A DNA stretch of 32,906 nt from Proteus sp. FME41 (GCF_014897315.1 NZ_JABUYL010000029.1:1-32906), one strand, 5' to 3'; positions 1 to 10,430 are shown, counted from the first letter of the stretch. Numbers and translations are program-made. Notes: generated by a model not told the origin, from the sequence alone.

Positions 1-56
1 TCTGTGTCGGTATCTACATCAGTATCTGTGTCGGTATCTACATCAGTATCTGTGTC
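1..56. repeat. 24-bp tandem repeat encoding an Asp-Thr/Asp-Val linker
   Basis: A 24-bp unit occurs at 1-24 and 25-48 and begins again at 49. On the minus strand it encodes alternating Thr-Asp and Val-Asp dipeptides. The array starts before the window edge, so its copy number is unknown. The period is a multiple of three, so slippage would change the length of the linker without breaking the frame. Confidence 0.8.
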
Positions 57-3000
57 GCCTGTCGATGGTTTAGTTGGTGCGATAGGATCAATATCAATAT
101 CATCAAAGTTGATGCCATCATTTGAATCTTGGTCTGTAGGTGGCTCTTGTGTATTTGAATTCACATTACCTTGTACAGATAAATAGTTTTTGCCAAGAAT
201 AAATGCATCACTTTGAATATGCTCCCACTGACCACCTTCATAAGCGATTGCAGCATAAATCCATTTCAGATCAGGATATTGGTCTGTTGTTACGCCTTCA
301 ATTTTGACAACTTTTTGGCCACCAATCATTTGAACAACGCCAGTACCTACAACAGTTTTATAATCATAAAAATCATAGACTTTTATCTGTTGCCCTACTT
401 CAAATTTGGTACTCTTCAAGTAAAGGTGTTTCTTGTTATCTACCCAAGCTGTCACATCTTTCGTGGTAATGTCAGCATATTTACCCGTTATTAAATCACT
501 ATGAATTTCGGCTGGTGACTCTTTCTTACCGAAAGAAGCACTCTTAGAAGATTCATTTTCACCTACACCAACACGGCTAATGGCTAAATTACTCGAATCA
601 CCTAATCCTTTAACGGTATCCCATGAATGTGCACCAGAATATTCCGTCACTACACCCACAAATTTACCGTTATGTAATGCCACATGCCCCTTACCGATTT
701 CTTCAAAATCTCGTATACCTAATAGGTTTGTTGAGACTTTATAGAGAGTAAAGGCATCGCCAGCTTTCAAACCGTCACCGGTGATCATAATCGTATGATC
801 TTCAGTGATGTATGCTTCGACATTCTTCGGTGTTGAAGAATCCTTAACTTTAAAGCTACGACTAATATCTGAGGTGTCTTTTCCTAACTCTTTTTGATAG
901 CCATACAGATAACTTAAATCGTTACCACTCGACTTGATATTGTTTGCTGTTTCTTTATCTACAAAAATATCAACGTATTTGCTGCCATCTGTACGAGTGT
1001 GAACAGTGCCTGAACCAAATGTTTTATCGACAGTACCAGAAATATTACCTAGCCATGCGCTATACCACGGTAAATCTTTACCTCCTAATGTAAAGACCGC
1101 ACCATCAACAAGTCGGGCTCCTTCGATATGAATTTTACCGTCATTGGTAACAGTAATATCCAATGCGGTATCCAATGCACCCGCTGGTTTCTGCGTTTTT
1201 TCTCCCGTACTTAAATAAGGGTCAAACATTTTCAGAGAGTTAAGTGCATCGTTATAATCTTGCTGCAATTCAGCCAGCTTGATCTTCGAAATCGTTCCTG
1301 ACAACTTAGCTTCCGTCATCACTTTATTGGCAGTTTGTAACTGTGTATAAAGCGAGTTGTAAACTAAATCTTTTTGTTCTTTGGTATCTGTTGCATTGAG
1401 TAACTTCTCAATGTTTTTCGCTTCAGAAACAACATTATCAATTAATATTTGAGCCGCGACGATTGGATCTTCAGCTGACAAATTATTGACTGAAATGTTG
1501 AGTTTATTCAGATTAGCCTGAACCATATCCAGTGGTGCACCATCAATAATTGATTGCTCAACTAATTGATAAGCTTCACTCAGTTCTGCCGCTAATTTCT
1601 GAACAGCATCATATTTCTCACTCGCACTCTTAATACCTGACAGTTCTTTTGAAGAAGCATAAGCCTGATTCGTCATTTCCGTCAGTTGCGTGATGCTATT
1701 CCATGCTTTTGAAAAACCTTCAATTTCTTTACTAAATTCTTCAATTTGATAATTGTAATACGCTAATTTAACGTCTTTAACGCCTTTCGCGGAGTACTCT
1801 TCCGATAGTACTTTCGCATCATTTAATGCACGAATAGCAATTTTATACTGCTCTTCAAAGACAGCATGATTAGAAAGCGTTGATTTATCTAAGTTGATAT
1901 GTGCGTTATATACAGACTCTTGCAGTAAACTCATGACAATATCGAGGTCAGCAAAGGCTTGCTCACCTAACTGTCCATGGAATTCATTCATTAAGTTTAC
2001 TTTGGTTTCATTAGCCGTATGCGCTGCACTATTAAGATAAGTCGTGCCTGCGCTGTCTAATCCCAACTCTTTCGCTTTATTAGCACGCTCTTTACCTTCA
2101 GCTAATAACGCATTTGCTTCCGTTACGATAGATAAGAATTCGGTAGGATCTTTGATTACCGAAGTTGGGTCTTTTTTCAGTAGCTCATCAGCTTTTTTAT
2201 ACTCATTTGTCGCCGTTGTTAATAACTCTAAAGAGAGTGACATACGTGAGTAAGCATCGATTTCCTGAAGAACCCCTTTTGGATAATCGAGTTTATTATC
2301 AAGTGAGTTGTAATACTTGTTGAGTTGATCTGTAAGATAATCTGGAACACCTTTGCTAGAAGCATTTGCTACTGCATCTTTAGCATTATTCAGACTGTCT
2401 TGAGCCGCAATGACACTGTTTTTAATTGCTGTCGCTTGCTGAATAGAAGTAATGTTGTTCTCTTTTGCTTCAGCCGCTTTATCAACTGCTTTTCTAACAG
2501 CAACCTCAGCTTCCGTTATTGCAGCTTTGGCATCGTTATAGGCTTCAATAATATCTTCTTCAGTAAGTTGATTATCTTTTGCTTGAGCAATCAATACTTC
2601 AGATTCATTATTTTGTTTATCAACAAGCGCTTCTGTTTCATCAAACTGCTTATCAACACCAGTGAAGGTTTTCAATAAAGCATCTTGTAAAGAACCAGCA
2701 CTGATTGATGATTTAATATTGCTGACAACATCATCATATAAGCCTTTTGCTTCAATCAGTTGTTCTTTGGCTTCTAGCGCTTTAGCCAGTTTTTTCTCTG
2801 CTAACAGAATATTTTCTGCAGTTGGTGTTTTAACAGCTTGTTTCGCTGCCATTAAAGCATCATCAGAGAGTGTTTTTGCGTTATTTAATGCAGTATCAAG
2901 TGCGCTTTTGAAAATACCTAATTTTGCTAATGCATTTTCAATATTCTCTGGTGATTTATCTTTAGCCAGATCATTAATTGCATCATTCGCATCTTTAGCT

Positions 3001-6000
3001 TTATCTTCTAAACCATCAATATCAATCGCATTCAGAGTTAAGCCATCTAACGTAGTTTGCGCTGAATCAATCGTATCATTTGCACTATTAATACCTTTTA
3101 ATGCATGTTCAATTAAACCTTGATCCACACCATCAATGTTTGCCGCATCATTAATGACACTGTGCAGTTTTTCTATATTCAGCTCAGCTTTATTAATAAT
3201 ATCTTGGGCATCTTTTACTGCTTTATCAAAGTTCTTAACATTGGCAGGACTTGGATTTTTCTGTGCGTGATCAAAAGCTGTTTGTGCTTTATCTACCGCT
3301 TTAATCACTTCGTTTAATTGCGCATTAATAACATTATCAACATTTAACAATGCTTTATTAATGGCGTCACTATCACCTGAGCCAATTTTATCTTTAAGAT
3401 GATCAACTAATTGACTGATATCATCACCTTCAAAATCAGGTAATTTTTCATCAGGAATAGCATTCTTCGCTTTCGCAATATTTGCCCCAGCTTTGCTGAT
3501 TTCATTGTCAAAGTATTTAATATTGGCAATGTATTCTTTAAATTCTGGGTTATTTTCTGGTGTTAAGCCTTTACTAATCGCTTTTTCAACAGTCTTTTGT
3601 AAGTCGCTGGTATTCTCTTTAGCTAATGTATACAGCTCATCAGCAGTATTAAGTAAATACTTCACATCTTGTAAAGCCTGCTGATATTCAACGCTAGACT
3701 TATCCATTTCGGCAAGTTTTAGTGCTGCTTCTAAGGCTTCTAAGGCTTTACTCGTAAGCTCTTGAACTAACTCATTGTTATTATCAATAGCTGCTTTTAA
3801 TGCCTTATTGAAATTATTGATACTCTCTTTATTTTTTGGATCTAATTTATCTAATGCTGTATTTAAATCATCAAATACAACATGAGACTCAATTTCCTGA
3901 ATCTGTTTATTCAGGTTATTGGCTTCTTTTTTCAGATCATTGAGGCGTTCTAAAAGCTCTGCTTCCGTCGCTTCATATTTCGCAATAACATTGCTACCTA
4001 CACCACCTTTTAAGGCTTTATCTAATGCAGCTTTCACTTTCTCATCAGCTAATTCTGCATTTTCAATAGCTTTAGTGAACTCATTTAAGACTGTTTTCGC
4101 ATTCTTAATATCTTGTTCTTTAGGTGATGTTGATTCCAATAGTTTTTCAATTTGACTATTCGCTGTTATGCCTTTTTTCTGAGCTTGAAGAATTTCAGTA
4201 TCAAGTTTATCCAGCGTATTTTTGATATTCGCAATTAAATCAGGATCACCTTCCTGGTTATGTAAATTATCGAGAATATCAAGCGCATTATTAAGTGCAG
4301 TATTCGCACTGAGTAATGAGGTATCAGCTTGATCAGCTAACGCTTCTGTAACAATGAGATCAATATCTGTACCTTGTGCTTTTTCGATTAATTTATCGAG
4401 ATGATCTTTACTATTTTGCGCTTTTTCAATGTATTGAGTCGCATCACGAACTGACTGTTCAGCAATCAATAAATCATCATAATTGCCTGATACTTTCGCT
4501 TTCTCAGCGTCATCTTTAGCAATATTCGCTTTTTCTTCAGCTAATTTAGCTAAATCAGCCACCAACTCAGCCGCTTTTTCTAAACTCTCTTTTGCTTTAG
4601 CCTTATTCTCATCCGTTGGATCTTTAATCACGTCATCAATCGCAGTATCTGCATCATCTAATGCAGGCTCTGTAATGTCTGAAGTTAATTTATCCAGAAT
4701 ATTTTGAGAAGTAAGAAGGTCATTTTCTGCCGTTGTCAGATGCTCAATCGTGATGTTTAAATCAGTAGCAGCATTTGTCGTATCAACGCCTTTGCTTTCT
4801 GCTTTATCAATTAATTGGCTTAATTGCTCTTTTGCAACATTGGCTTTATCAAATGCTTCTTGCGCTATTACTAATAATGCTTTAGCAGCCAATACATCGT
4901 CAGATGTTAAACTTTCACTTGCTGTTTCTGCTGCAACTTTTGCTTCATAAGCCAGTGTTTGTGCTTTCTCAGCCAACGTCACAACGTACTCAGAGGCCGT
5001 GTCTAAAACCTCTTTAACTTGCTCTTTTTCTTCATCTGTTGCGTTTTCATCAAGATCATCAAGGCCTTTTTCAGCATCATCCAATGCACCCTGACCATCA
5101 AGATCTGCTTTGATATTTGCTAATGTATTTTCAGCATCACTCACAAGATTTAACGCATTATCAATATGTTCATTCGCAAGGATAAATTCTGCCGTTGCAT
5201 CCTGAACATTAACTTGTTTTGCTTGCGCTTTTTCAATCAGGTTTTCTAATTGTTGTTGCGCTTCTTGAGCTAATTTAATTGCATCTTGAGCAGCAACGAC
5301 TGCATCGTAAGCCAATTGAATATCTGCATCAGATTTACTGATAGCCGCTTTATCTGCCGCCTGTTTTGCCGCTTCTGACAATACTTCAGCTTTTTGCGCT
5401 AATTCAGAGCCATATTTAACTGCATTATCAACCGCTTCTTTGGCTTTTTCTAACTTATCTTCTGATGCATCTTTACCCAAATCATCAATAATACTATTAG
5501 CATCATCAATTGGATTTTTATCATCCGTTTTACGTAAATCTTGGATAATGGCATCAGTATCATTAATCAGTTGATGCGTTGTATCAAGATTCGTTTGGGC
5601 CTGTTGAGCATCATCTAACGCAACCTCTGTTGAAACACCTTTTTCTTGTGCTTTAACAATAAGTTGGTCTAACTCTGCTTTTATTTGCTCGGCATGAGAG
5701 AATTCAACTTTTGCTTTCTCTAATAGAGCTTCAGCTTCAACAAGATCAGTCTGTTTACCGCTATTGAATGCTTTTTCTGCCGCTGATTTAGCAAGTTCAG
5801 CCAGTGTCAGTGCATTTTCTGTTACTGCAACAACATACTCAGATGCTAATTCAACCGCATCTTTTGCTTGCTCTTTCTCTTGCTCTGATGAATTCTCATC
5901 TAAATTATCAATAATTTCAGTACCCTTATCCAATGCATCTTTTGCATCATCAATAAGTTGTAACTTATCAAGAATTGACTGTGTTTCTTTTAGATTTTGA

Positions 6001-8432
6001 GTGGCTTCATCTAATAAGATTTGAGATTTATCAGCATCAATTTGAGCATCCGTTGTATCAACACCTTTGCTTTGTGCTTTTACAATTAAGCTATCTAATG
6101 TTGCTTTAGCGTCATTGGCTTTATCTAATGCTTCATCCGCTTTAGCAAACAATGTCTTAGCGGCAGCAAAATCTTTCGCACTACCAGAGATCAATGCTTT
6201 TTCTGCTGCCAGTTTGGCACTGCTAGATAAAATTTCTGCTTTCGATGCTAAATTAACCACTAAATCTGAAGCAGCATCTAAAGAGACTTTTGCTTTAGCT
6301 AATTCATCTGGTGTTGAATTTTCAGTTAAATCATCAATCAGATCATTGGCCTTATCTAACGCATCTTGCTCTTTCAGTAAGTCATTCACCATATCCAAAA
6401 TATTTTGTGTATGACTTAAAATATCATTGGCGTTATCAATGTGTTCTTGTGAAAGAAGTGCATCAGATTGGGCTTCATCTGTATTAATGTCTTTAGCTAT
6501 CGCCTTGGTAATTAGCGCATCCAACTTATCTTTAGCGACTTGAGCCTTATTAACTGCCTCTTGTGCTTTTTCTTGCAATAAAAGCGCGGTGTTCAGATCT
6601 TTTTCTTTGCCAGAAATGAGAGCTTGTTCAGCAGAATCATGAGCTTTTTTAGCCAAGATTTCTGCTTTTTCAGCGAGACCCACCACATAATCAGAAGCTG
6701 CATTTAATGATGCTTTAGCTTCTTCTTTTTGTGCATCAGTTGGATCTTCTGGTAAATCTTCAAGAATATCATCGGTTTTATCCAAGATATTCGTATCTTC
6801 ACCATTAGTTTCTTTATCTAACATATCAATAATAAACTGCACATTCGCTAGTGTATGTGCGGCATCATCAATATGTCCCTGCGCTTTATTTGCATCAATT
6901 TGAGCATCAGTGATATCAATATCTTTCCCTTGAGCTTTTTGAATTAAAGCATCAAGTTCAGCTTTTGCTTGTTTCGCCGTATTTAATATTTCATAGGCTT
7001 GACTTAATAACGTTTTGGCTAAATCAATATCGACTTTATTCTCACTAATCAATGCTTTATCAATAGCAGCTTTAGCCATATCAGCATAAAGATCAGCTTT
7101 CAATGCCAATGCAACAACATATTCAGAAGCTGCATCTAACACTTTTTTCGCTTCCGCTTTCTCTTCTTCTGTTGCTGTATCTTTATCTAAGTCATCAATA
7201 ATTTCGTTACCATCATCGATATTTTCACCCCCATTTTCGGTTGTGGTCAATGTATCGATGATTTTTTCAGCTGCATTCAGCGCACTGTTGGCTTCATCTA
7301 ACTGTGCTTGAGCTGTTTCTGCGACCTGTTGTGCATCGGCAGTATCCACCCCTTTAGCATTTGCTTTGCTGATCAACGCATCTAATTTGGCTTTCACCGC
7401 TTCAGCGTTAGCAACGGCTTCTTGCGCCACTTTTAGGTCGGCTTGCGCTTGGGCTAAATCGGCTTTATCACCACTTATTAACGCTTTTTCCGCCGCGGTT
7501 TCGGCCGCTTTGGCTAACGTTAAGGCATCAGTAATTTGCTGACCAATCAACTCAGCCGCATTATCCAGCTTCGCTTTCACTTCGGCTTTTTCTTTGTCAG
7601 ACGCATCATCCGGCAGATCGTCGATCGCCGTATCGGTATCATCAATTGCCTTTTGCTGCTCTAATTCTAATTGCAGTTTTTCTAATAACTTACCTAACTC
7701 ATCTAATGTTTTACCAAGAGAGTCAGTATTCGTTGTTAATAGCTCTTTGGCTTGATCTATAATTTTTGAATCAACATTAAGCTTTTCGCCTTGCTCAATT
7801 AATTCATTTAATTCAGTTTTTAATTTATCAATTAGTGCAAGTGCTGTTGTTGCATCTTTATGGGCTTCCTGCGCTAAATCTAAATCTTTCTCATCACCTG
7901 TTTTTTGTGCTTTTTCAGTTGCTTCTGCGGCTTTATCAACGAGACTTTTTGCTGCATCAATGATTTTCTTCAAATCTAATGATTTATCGACAATCAGTTT
8001 TTCAACTAACTCTTTTTCACTTGGCTGTGGCGGAGTAACGTGGTTTGATGAACCCCCACTGCTACTGCTTGAAGAAGATGCAACGGCGATACCAGCACCA
8101 AGTACTGCGGCACCAATAGCAATAGAGAACCATTCCCCTCCCGTTAAACCTAATAGATTTTCATCACCAGTCGCTTCATCTAACTTATTAAAAATAAGCT
8201 CTAACTTGTCTGAATTAGGTGTTAAAGATGCTTTGTACTGAACACCATCCATTTCTACAATAAAGTAGTTATCAGGTGTATTAAAAAAATCATTAATAAC
8301 TAATTTATCACCATTATTTTTAACAATAATAAGGTGATTTTCGTCTTTAATGATTGTTTTTATTTCCGATCGACTTATTTTTATAACTTGGCCTTTCTCT
8401 ATACTAATTTCATTCCCAGTCTGATTGTTCAT
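1..8432 (-). CDS. Giant BapA-like repetitive surface adhesin, N-terminal part (C-terminus beyond left edge)
   Basis: One minus-strand frame starts at ATG 8432-8430, behind a GGTGA-type ribosome site eight bases upstream, and stays open in every stretch I sampled down to base 3, giving at least 2810 residues. The start resembles the prefix domain of BapA/LapA-type adhesins: a beta-rich head, then LLGLTGGEWFSIAIGAAVLG (about residues 90-110, membrane-like) and a Ser/Gly linker. Residues from about 135 to 2400 are Ala/Lys/Asp/Leu-rich helices in repeats. The best-defined units are about 142 residues (421-430 bp) between roughly 4.3 and 7.8 kb; shorter, less regular units follow. From about base 1230 to 190 the protein becomes beta-rich, then enters a Thr-Asp/Val-Asp linker. 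Known family members are exported by type I secretion and promote biofilm; that role is inferred here, because the secretion signal would lie outside the window. The repeats resemble so-called GA-like modules. Confidence 0.85.
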   Translation of the reverse strand, partial: MNNQTGNEISIEKGQVIKISRSEIKTIIKDENHLIIVKNNGDKLVINDFFNTPDNYFIVEMDGVQYKASLTPNSDKLELIFNKLDEATGDENLLGLTGGEWFSIAIGAAVLGAGIAVASSSSSSSGGSSNHVTPPQPSEKELVEKLIVDKSLDLKKIIDAAKSLVDKAAEATEKAQKTGDEKDLDLAQEAHKDATTALALIDKLKTELNELIEQGEKLNVDSKIIDQAKELLTTNTDSLGKTLDELGKLLEKLQLELEQQKAIDDTDTAIDDLPDDASDKEKAEVKAKLDNAAELIGQQITDALTLAKAAETAAEKALISGDKADLAQAQADLKVAQEAVANAEAVKAKLDALISKANAKGVDTADAQQVAETAQAQLDEANSALNAAEKIIDTLTTTENGGENIDDGNEIIDDLDKDTATEEEKAEAKKVLDAASEYVVALALKADLYADMAKAAIDKALISENKVDIDLAKTLLSQAYEILNTAKQAKAELDALIQKAQGKDIDITDAQIDANKAQGHIDDAAHTLANVQFIIDMLDKETNGEDTNILDKTDDILEDLPEDPTDAQKEEAKASLNAASDYVVGLAEKAEILAKKAHDSAEQALISGKEKDLNTALLLQEKAQEAVNKAQVAKDKLDALITKAIAKDINTDEAQSDALLSQEHIDNANDILSHTQNILDMVNDLLKEQDALDKANDLIDDLTENSTPDELAKAKVSLDAASDLVVNLASKAEILSSSAKLAAEKALISGSAKDFAAAKTLFAKADEALDKANDAKATLDSLIVKAQSKGVDTTDAQIDADKSQILLDEATQNLKETQSILDKLQLIDDAKDALDKGTEIIDNLDENSSEQEKEQAKDAVELASEYVVAVTENALTLAELAKSAAEKAFNSGKQTDLVEAEALLEKAKVEFSHAEQIKAELDQLIVKAQEKGVSTEVALDDAQQAQTNLDTTHQLINDTDAIIQDLRKTDDKNPIDDANSIIDDLGKDASEDKLEKAKEAVDNAVKYGSELAQKAEVLSEAAKQAADKAAISKSDADIQLAYDAVVAAQDAIKLAQEAQQQLENLIEKAQAKQVNVQDATAEFILANEHIDNALNLVSDAENTLANIKADLDGQGALDDAEKGLDDLDENATDEEKEQVKEVLDTASEYVVTLAEKAQTLAYEAKVAAETASESLTSDDVLAAKALLVIAQEAFDKANVAKEQLSQLIDKAESKGVDTTNAATDLNITIEHLTTAENDLLTSQNILDKLTSDITEPALDDADTAIDDVIKDPTDENKAKAKESLEKAAELVADLAKLAEEKANIAKDDAEKAKVSGNYDDLLIAEQSVRDATQYIEKAQNSKDHLDKLIEKAQGTDIDLIVTEALADQADTSLLSANTALNNALDILDNLHNQEGDPDLIANIKNTLDKLDTEILQAQKKGITANSQIEKLLESTSPKEQDIKNAKTVLNEFTKAIENAELADEKVKAALDKALKGGVGSNVIAKYEATEAELLERLNDLKKEANNLNKQIQEIESHVVFDDLNTALDKLDPKNKESINNFNKALKAAIDNNNELVQELTSKALEALEAALKLAEMDKSSVEYQQALQDVKYLLNTADELYTLAKENTSDLQKTVEKAISKGLTPENNPEFKEYIANIKYFDNEISKAGANIAKAKNAIPDEKLPDFEGDDISQLVDHLKDKIGSGDSDAINKALLNVDNVINAQLNEVIKAVDKAQTAFDHAQKNPSPANVKNFDKAVKDAQDIINKAELNIEKLHSVINDAANIDGVDQGLIEHALKGINSANDTIDSAQTTLDGLTLNAIDIDGLEDKAKDANDAINDLAKDKSPENIENALAKLGIFKSALDTALNNAKTLSDDALMAAKQAVKTPTAENILLAEKKLAKALEAKEQLIEAKGLYDDVVSNIKSSISAGSLQDALLKTFTGVDKQFDETEALVDKQNNESEVLIAQAKDNQLTEEDIIEAYNDAKAAITEAEVAVRKAVDKAAEAKENNITSIQQATAIKNSVIAAQDSLNNAKDAVANASSKGVPDYLTDQLNKYYNSLDNKLDYPKGVLQEIDAYSRMSLSLELLTTATNEYKKADELLKKDPTSVIKDPTEFLSIVTEANALLAEGKERANKAKELGLDSAGTTYLNSAAHTANETKVNLMNEFHGQLGEQAFADLDIVMSLLQESVYNAHINLDKSTLSNHAVFEEQYKIAIRALNDAKVLSEEYSAKGVKDVKLAYYNYQIEEFSKEIEGFSKAWNSITQLTEMTNQAYASSKELSGIKSASEKYDAVQKLAAELSEAYQLVEQSIIDGAPLDMVQANLNKLNISVNNLSAEDPIVAAQILIDNVVSEAKNIEKLLNATDTKEQKDLVYNSLYTQLQTANKVMTEAKLSGTISKIKLAELQQDYNDALNSLKMFDPYLSTGEKTQKPAGALDTALDITVTNDGKIHIEGARLVDGAVFTLGGKDLPWYSAWLGNISGTVDKTFGSGTVHTRTDGSKYVDIFVDKETANNIKSSGNDLSYLYGYQKELGKDTSDISRSFKVKDSSTPKNVEAYITEDHTIMITGDGLKAGDAFTLYKVSTNLLGIRDFEEIGKGHVALHNGKFVGVVTEYSGAHSWDTVKGLGDSSNLAISRVGVGENESSKSASFGKKESPAEIHSDLITGKYADITTKDVTAWVDNKKHLYLKSTKFEVGQQIKVYDFYDYKTVVGTGVVQMIGGQKVVKIEGVTTDQYPDLKWIYAAIAYEGGQWEHIQSDAFILGKNYLSVQGNVNSNTQEPPTDQDSNDGINFDDIDIDPIAPTKPSTGDTDTDVDTDTDTDVDTDT
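4300..7810 (-). repeat. Array of about eight 142-residue helical repeats within the adhesin
   Basis: A recurring segment (a Lys/Gln-Gly-xxx-Asp-type motif flanked by helix-rich sequence) can be followed at about 4366, 4788, 5209, 5634, 6060, 6487, 6917, 7346 and 7769. The spacings are 421-430 bp. The units have diverged in sequence but keep their order of short motifs, so the array looks old rather than freshly duplicated. This is ordinary for large biofilm adhesins. Confidence 0.75.
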
Positions 8433-9524
8433 AAATAATATCACCGTTAATAATCAATCTTTTTAGAGTATCTGCTTAGGATTGGTTATATTTATATAAG
8501 ATTATGAAATACACGTATTGAGTGTATTTAATTAATCTTAAATTCACATTTAAATATGAATTAACTCTACATTTCTTTAAACAAATAAAGTCCTTATCGC
8601 AAAGAGCAATAAAAAAAATAAATAGAAAGTAGGTATATAAATAACCTTATTGGTATCATATAAGCAATATTATTTAATTAAAGTCTTTAAAAGATGGGTG
8701 ATGTTAATTTAGAGGTAAAACCCAATCCTCATATATAGATATAATTATTTGTTTTCACAATTAATGCTATTCTAAATAAATTTAAATATTGAAATATATT
8801 TTTTGTTAATTTAATGACTTATTTATATGGCTTACACTTCAAAAAATCTTATTTATATATTTCCCATGTAATCATAAATAGATAATCTTATTTAGTGTAA
8901 AATACCTATAAAAATAAAATTTCATAAGAAGAACTATTTTCAGCCATATAAATACATGGAAACCTAGAATATTAAATTATCATTTAAATATACTTAGTGA
9001 TTTCTTTTTAAAAAAAGATAAAAAACAGGTTAAGAGATTGTACCAGTTAAAAACATTAAATAAATTCAAGTAGTTAAAAGTAAATCAGTGATCAAGTTTA
9101 ATCAAAGAAGATAAATTCCCCCCACTTTTAAACACCCAAATCAAGTAACAAAAAACAAACAACTTACTAACAAAACACTTAAGAAAAATAAATACACTAG
9201 TATATTTACTCATTTTCATGCCCTTTTCTTTTAATTTTTATTTTATAATTCACTATTAAATTTAAAACTTTAATTTTTTATTCTGTTTAAGCAAGCATCC
9301 CCACATCTTTTAAATGTATTTTTAATAGAAGAGATCTATTGTTCGATCTACTCTCTTTTTGGTATATCAAAAGCCTCCTTATACAAGGATTTCTTGATTT
9401 ATTTATTTTTTTCGGTGTCACATTACTAAAATTTTACCGATAAGAAAGAGACTGAATACTCAGATAAGAGACTGAATACAGATCATTAAATAATTTAAAT
9501 TTAAATATTTGCTATAGATATCAA
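8433..9524. other. Gene-free AT-rich intergenic region (about 1.1 kb)
   Basis: No credible gene is visible. The region must hold the promoter of the giant adhesin (reading leftwards) and the 3' end of the AraC-type gene transcript. It is very AT-rich with several A/T runs. It contains a 13-bp inverted repeat (8820-8832 and 8942-8954) and a 13-bp direct repeat, agagactgaatac, at 9447-9459 and 9467-9479. A weak hairpin (TCCTT-ATAC-AAGGA near 9375) is followed by T-rich sequence. I cannot assign a function to any of these. Confidence 0.6.
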
Positions 9525-10322
9525 CTAAAACCTATCGATATCCAGCGCATCCATACTAAAGTGAGAAGGCGATTGCCCCATCTGTTTTTTAAACATTGTT
9601 GAGAATGAACCGGCACTGTTATAACCCAAGTCAAAGGCAATTTCAGTAATACCGCGTCCTGATAAGATTTGTGTTAATGAATTCAATAAGCAGACTTGTT
9701 GTCGCCATTGTGAAAATGACATGCCCGTTTGTTGGCGGAAAAAACGGCTAAAAGAACGCTCACTTTTATGTAATTTATCTGCCCACTGTTGTGGCAAAGA
9801 GTCTATTTTAGGGTTACGAATAAAATCACGACATAATTTAGCTAACTTACTGTCTTGTGGTATAGGCGCAAAAAAAGGCAGAGGCTTGGCTTTCGCTAAT
9901 TCGCATAAGATTAACTGCATTAAAAGGCCATCTCGTCCTTTTTTATCATATTCTGCAGGCACATCTACAGCTTCAAGCAATAGTTGACGAAAAAGAGGAG
10001 AAACGCTGACAACTTCACATTGTTTGCTATGACGAGGTGCCGCTGCAGGCTCGATATATAAGCTTCGCGTACTCACATCTAGCATGCGTGTTTCATGTCC
10101 CGTTTCTGGTGGGATCCACACACCACAAGAAGGGGGAATAACCCATTCTCCGTCATCCGTACTGACTTCAATCAAGCCTGTTGCAGGGTACAAAAATTGA
10201 GCTCGTCGATGTTGATGCGTTTCTAATAATGTATTGGGTAAGTAGTCTGTACCCAGCGCAATAACATCTCGGTCAAGTGAATCAACGCTTTTTAACGGTA
10301 CATTTCTCACAATTAAGGTCAC
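9525..10322 (-). CDS. AraC-family transcriptional regulator
   Basis: The protein has 265 residues, with an N-terminal cupin-like sensor domain (histidines around residues 36-38 in THQHRR, then strands to about 100) and a C-terminal double helix-turn-helix domain from about 165 to 260. The second helix-turn-helix, ITEIAFDLGYNSAGSFSTMF, is the family signature. Its layout is close to NimR/YeaM-type regulators. I kept the GTG start because the frame aligns with family length and a purine-rich stretch (AAAAAGAGA) lies directly upstream; an ATG start is not available nearby. It is divergent from the dms operon with 433 bp between the two starts (GTG and the dmsA ATG), so control of dms and of itself is plausible, though classical dmsABC operons are not known for an AraC regulator. 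The ligand is unknown. Confidence 0.85.
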   Translation of the reverse strand: MTLIVRNVPLKSVDSLDRDVIALGTDYLPNTLLETHQHRRAQFLYPATGLIEVSTDDGEWVIPPSCGVWIPPETGHETRMLDVSTRSLYIEPAAAPRHSKQCEVVSVSPLFRQLLLEAVDVPAEYDKKGRDGLLMQLILCELAKAKPLPFFAPIPQDSKLAKLCRDFIRNPKIDSLPQQWADKLHKSERSFSRFFRQQTGMSFSQWRQQVCLLNSLTQILSGRGITEIAFDLGYNSAGSFSTMFKKQMGQSPSHFSMDALDIDRF

Positions 10323-10402
10323 TCTCTTTTTCTTTTTGTCTTTTCAATATAGCAGTTATCCCTCACGCTACACACTGGCAATTAATGAGCTATATCATCA
10401 AA

Positions 10403-10430
10403 TTCGTTATATATTTAAAAAAATAACGAT
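10403..10430. promoter_or_regulatory. ModE-like molybdate-responsive operator
   Basis: Two 11-base arms, TTCGTTATATA and AAAATAACGAT, are separated by six bases. Each arm matches the E. coli ModE-box arms (ATCGCTATATA and TATATAACGAT) at 9 of 11 positions, and TCGTTAT/ATAACGA is perfectly inverted. ModE-molybdate controls dmsABC in E. coli, and DmsA is a molybdenum enzyme, which fits. The box lies about 80 bp from the AraC-type gene start and about 325 bp from dmsA, so either or both could be the target. Recognition is from memory of the consensus. Confidence 0.55.

Noticed and set aside
1-8241. Many short plus-strand frames rich in Ser and Ala
   Set aside because: They are antisense shadows of the repetitive adhesin, whose single minus-strand frame is open throughout.
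9367-9420. Possible terminator hairpin TCCTT-ATAC-AAGGA with T-rich tail
   Set aside because: The stem is only five bp, and no gene ends close by on the appropriate strand.
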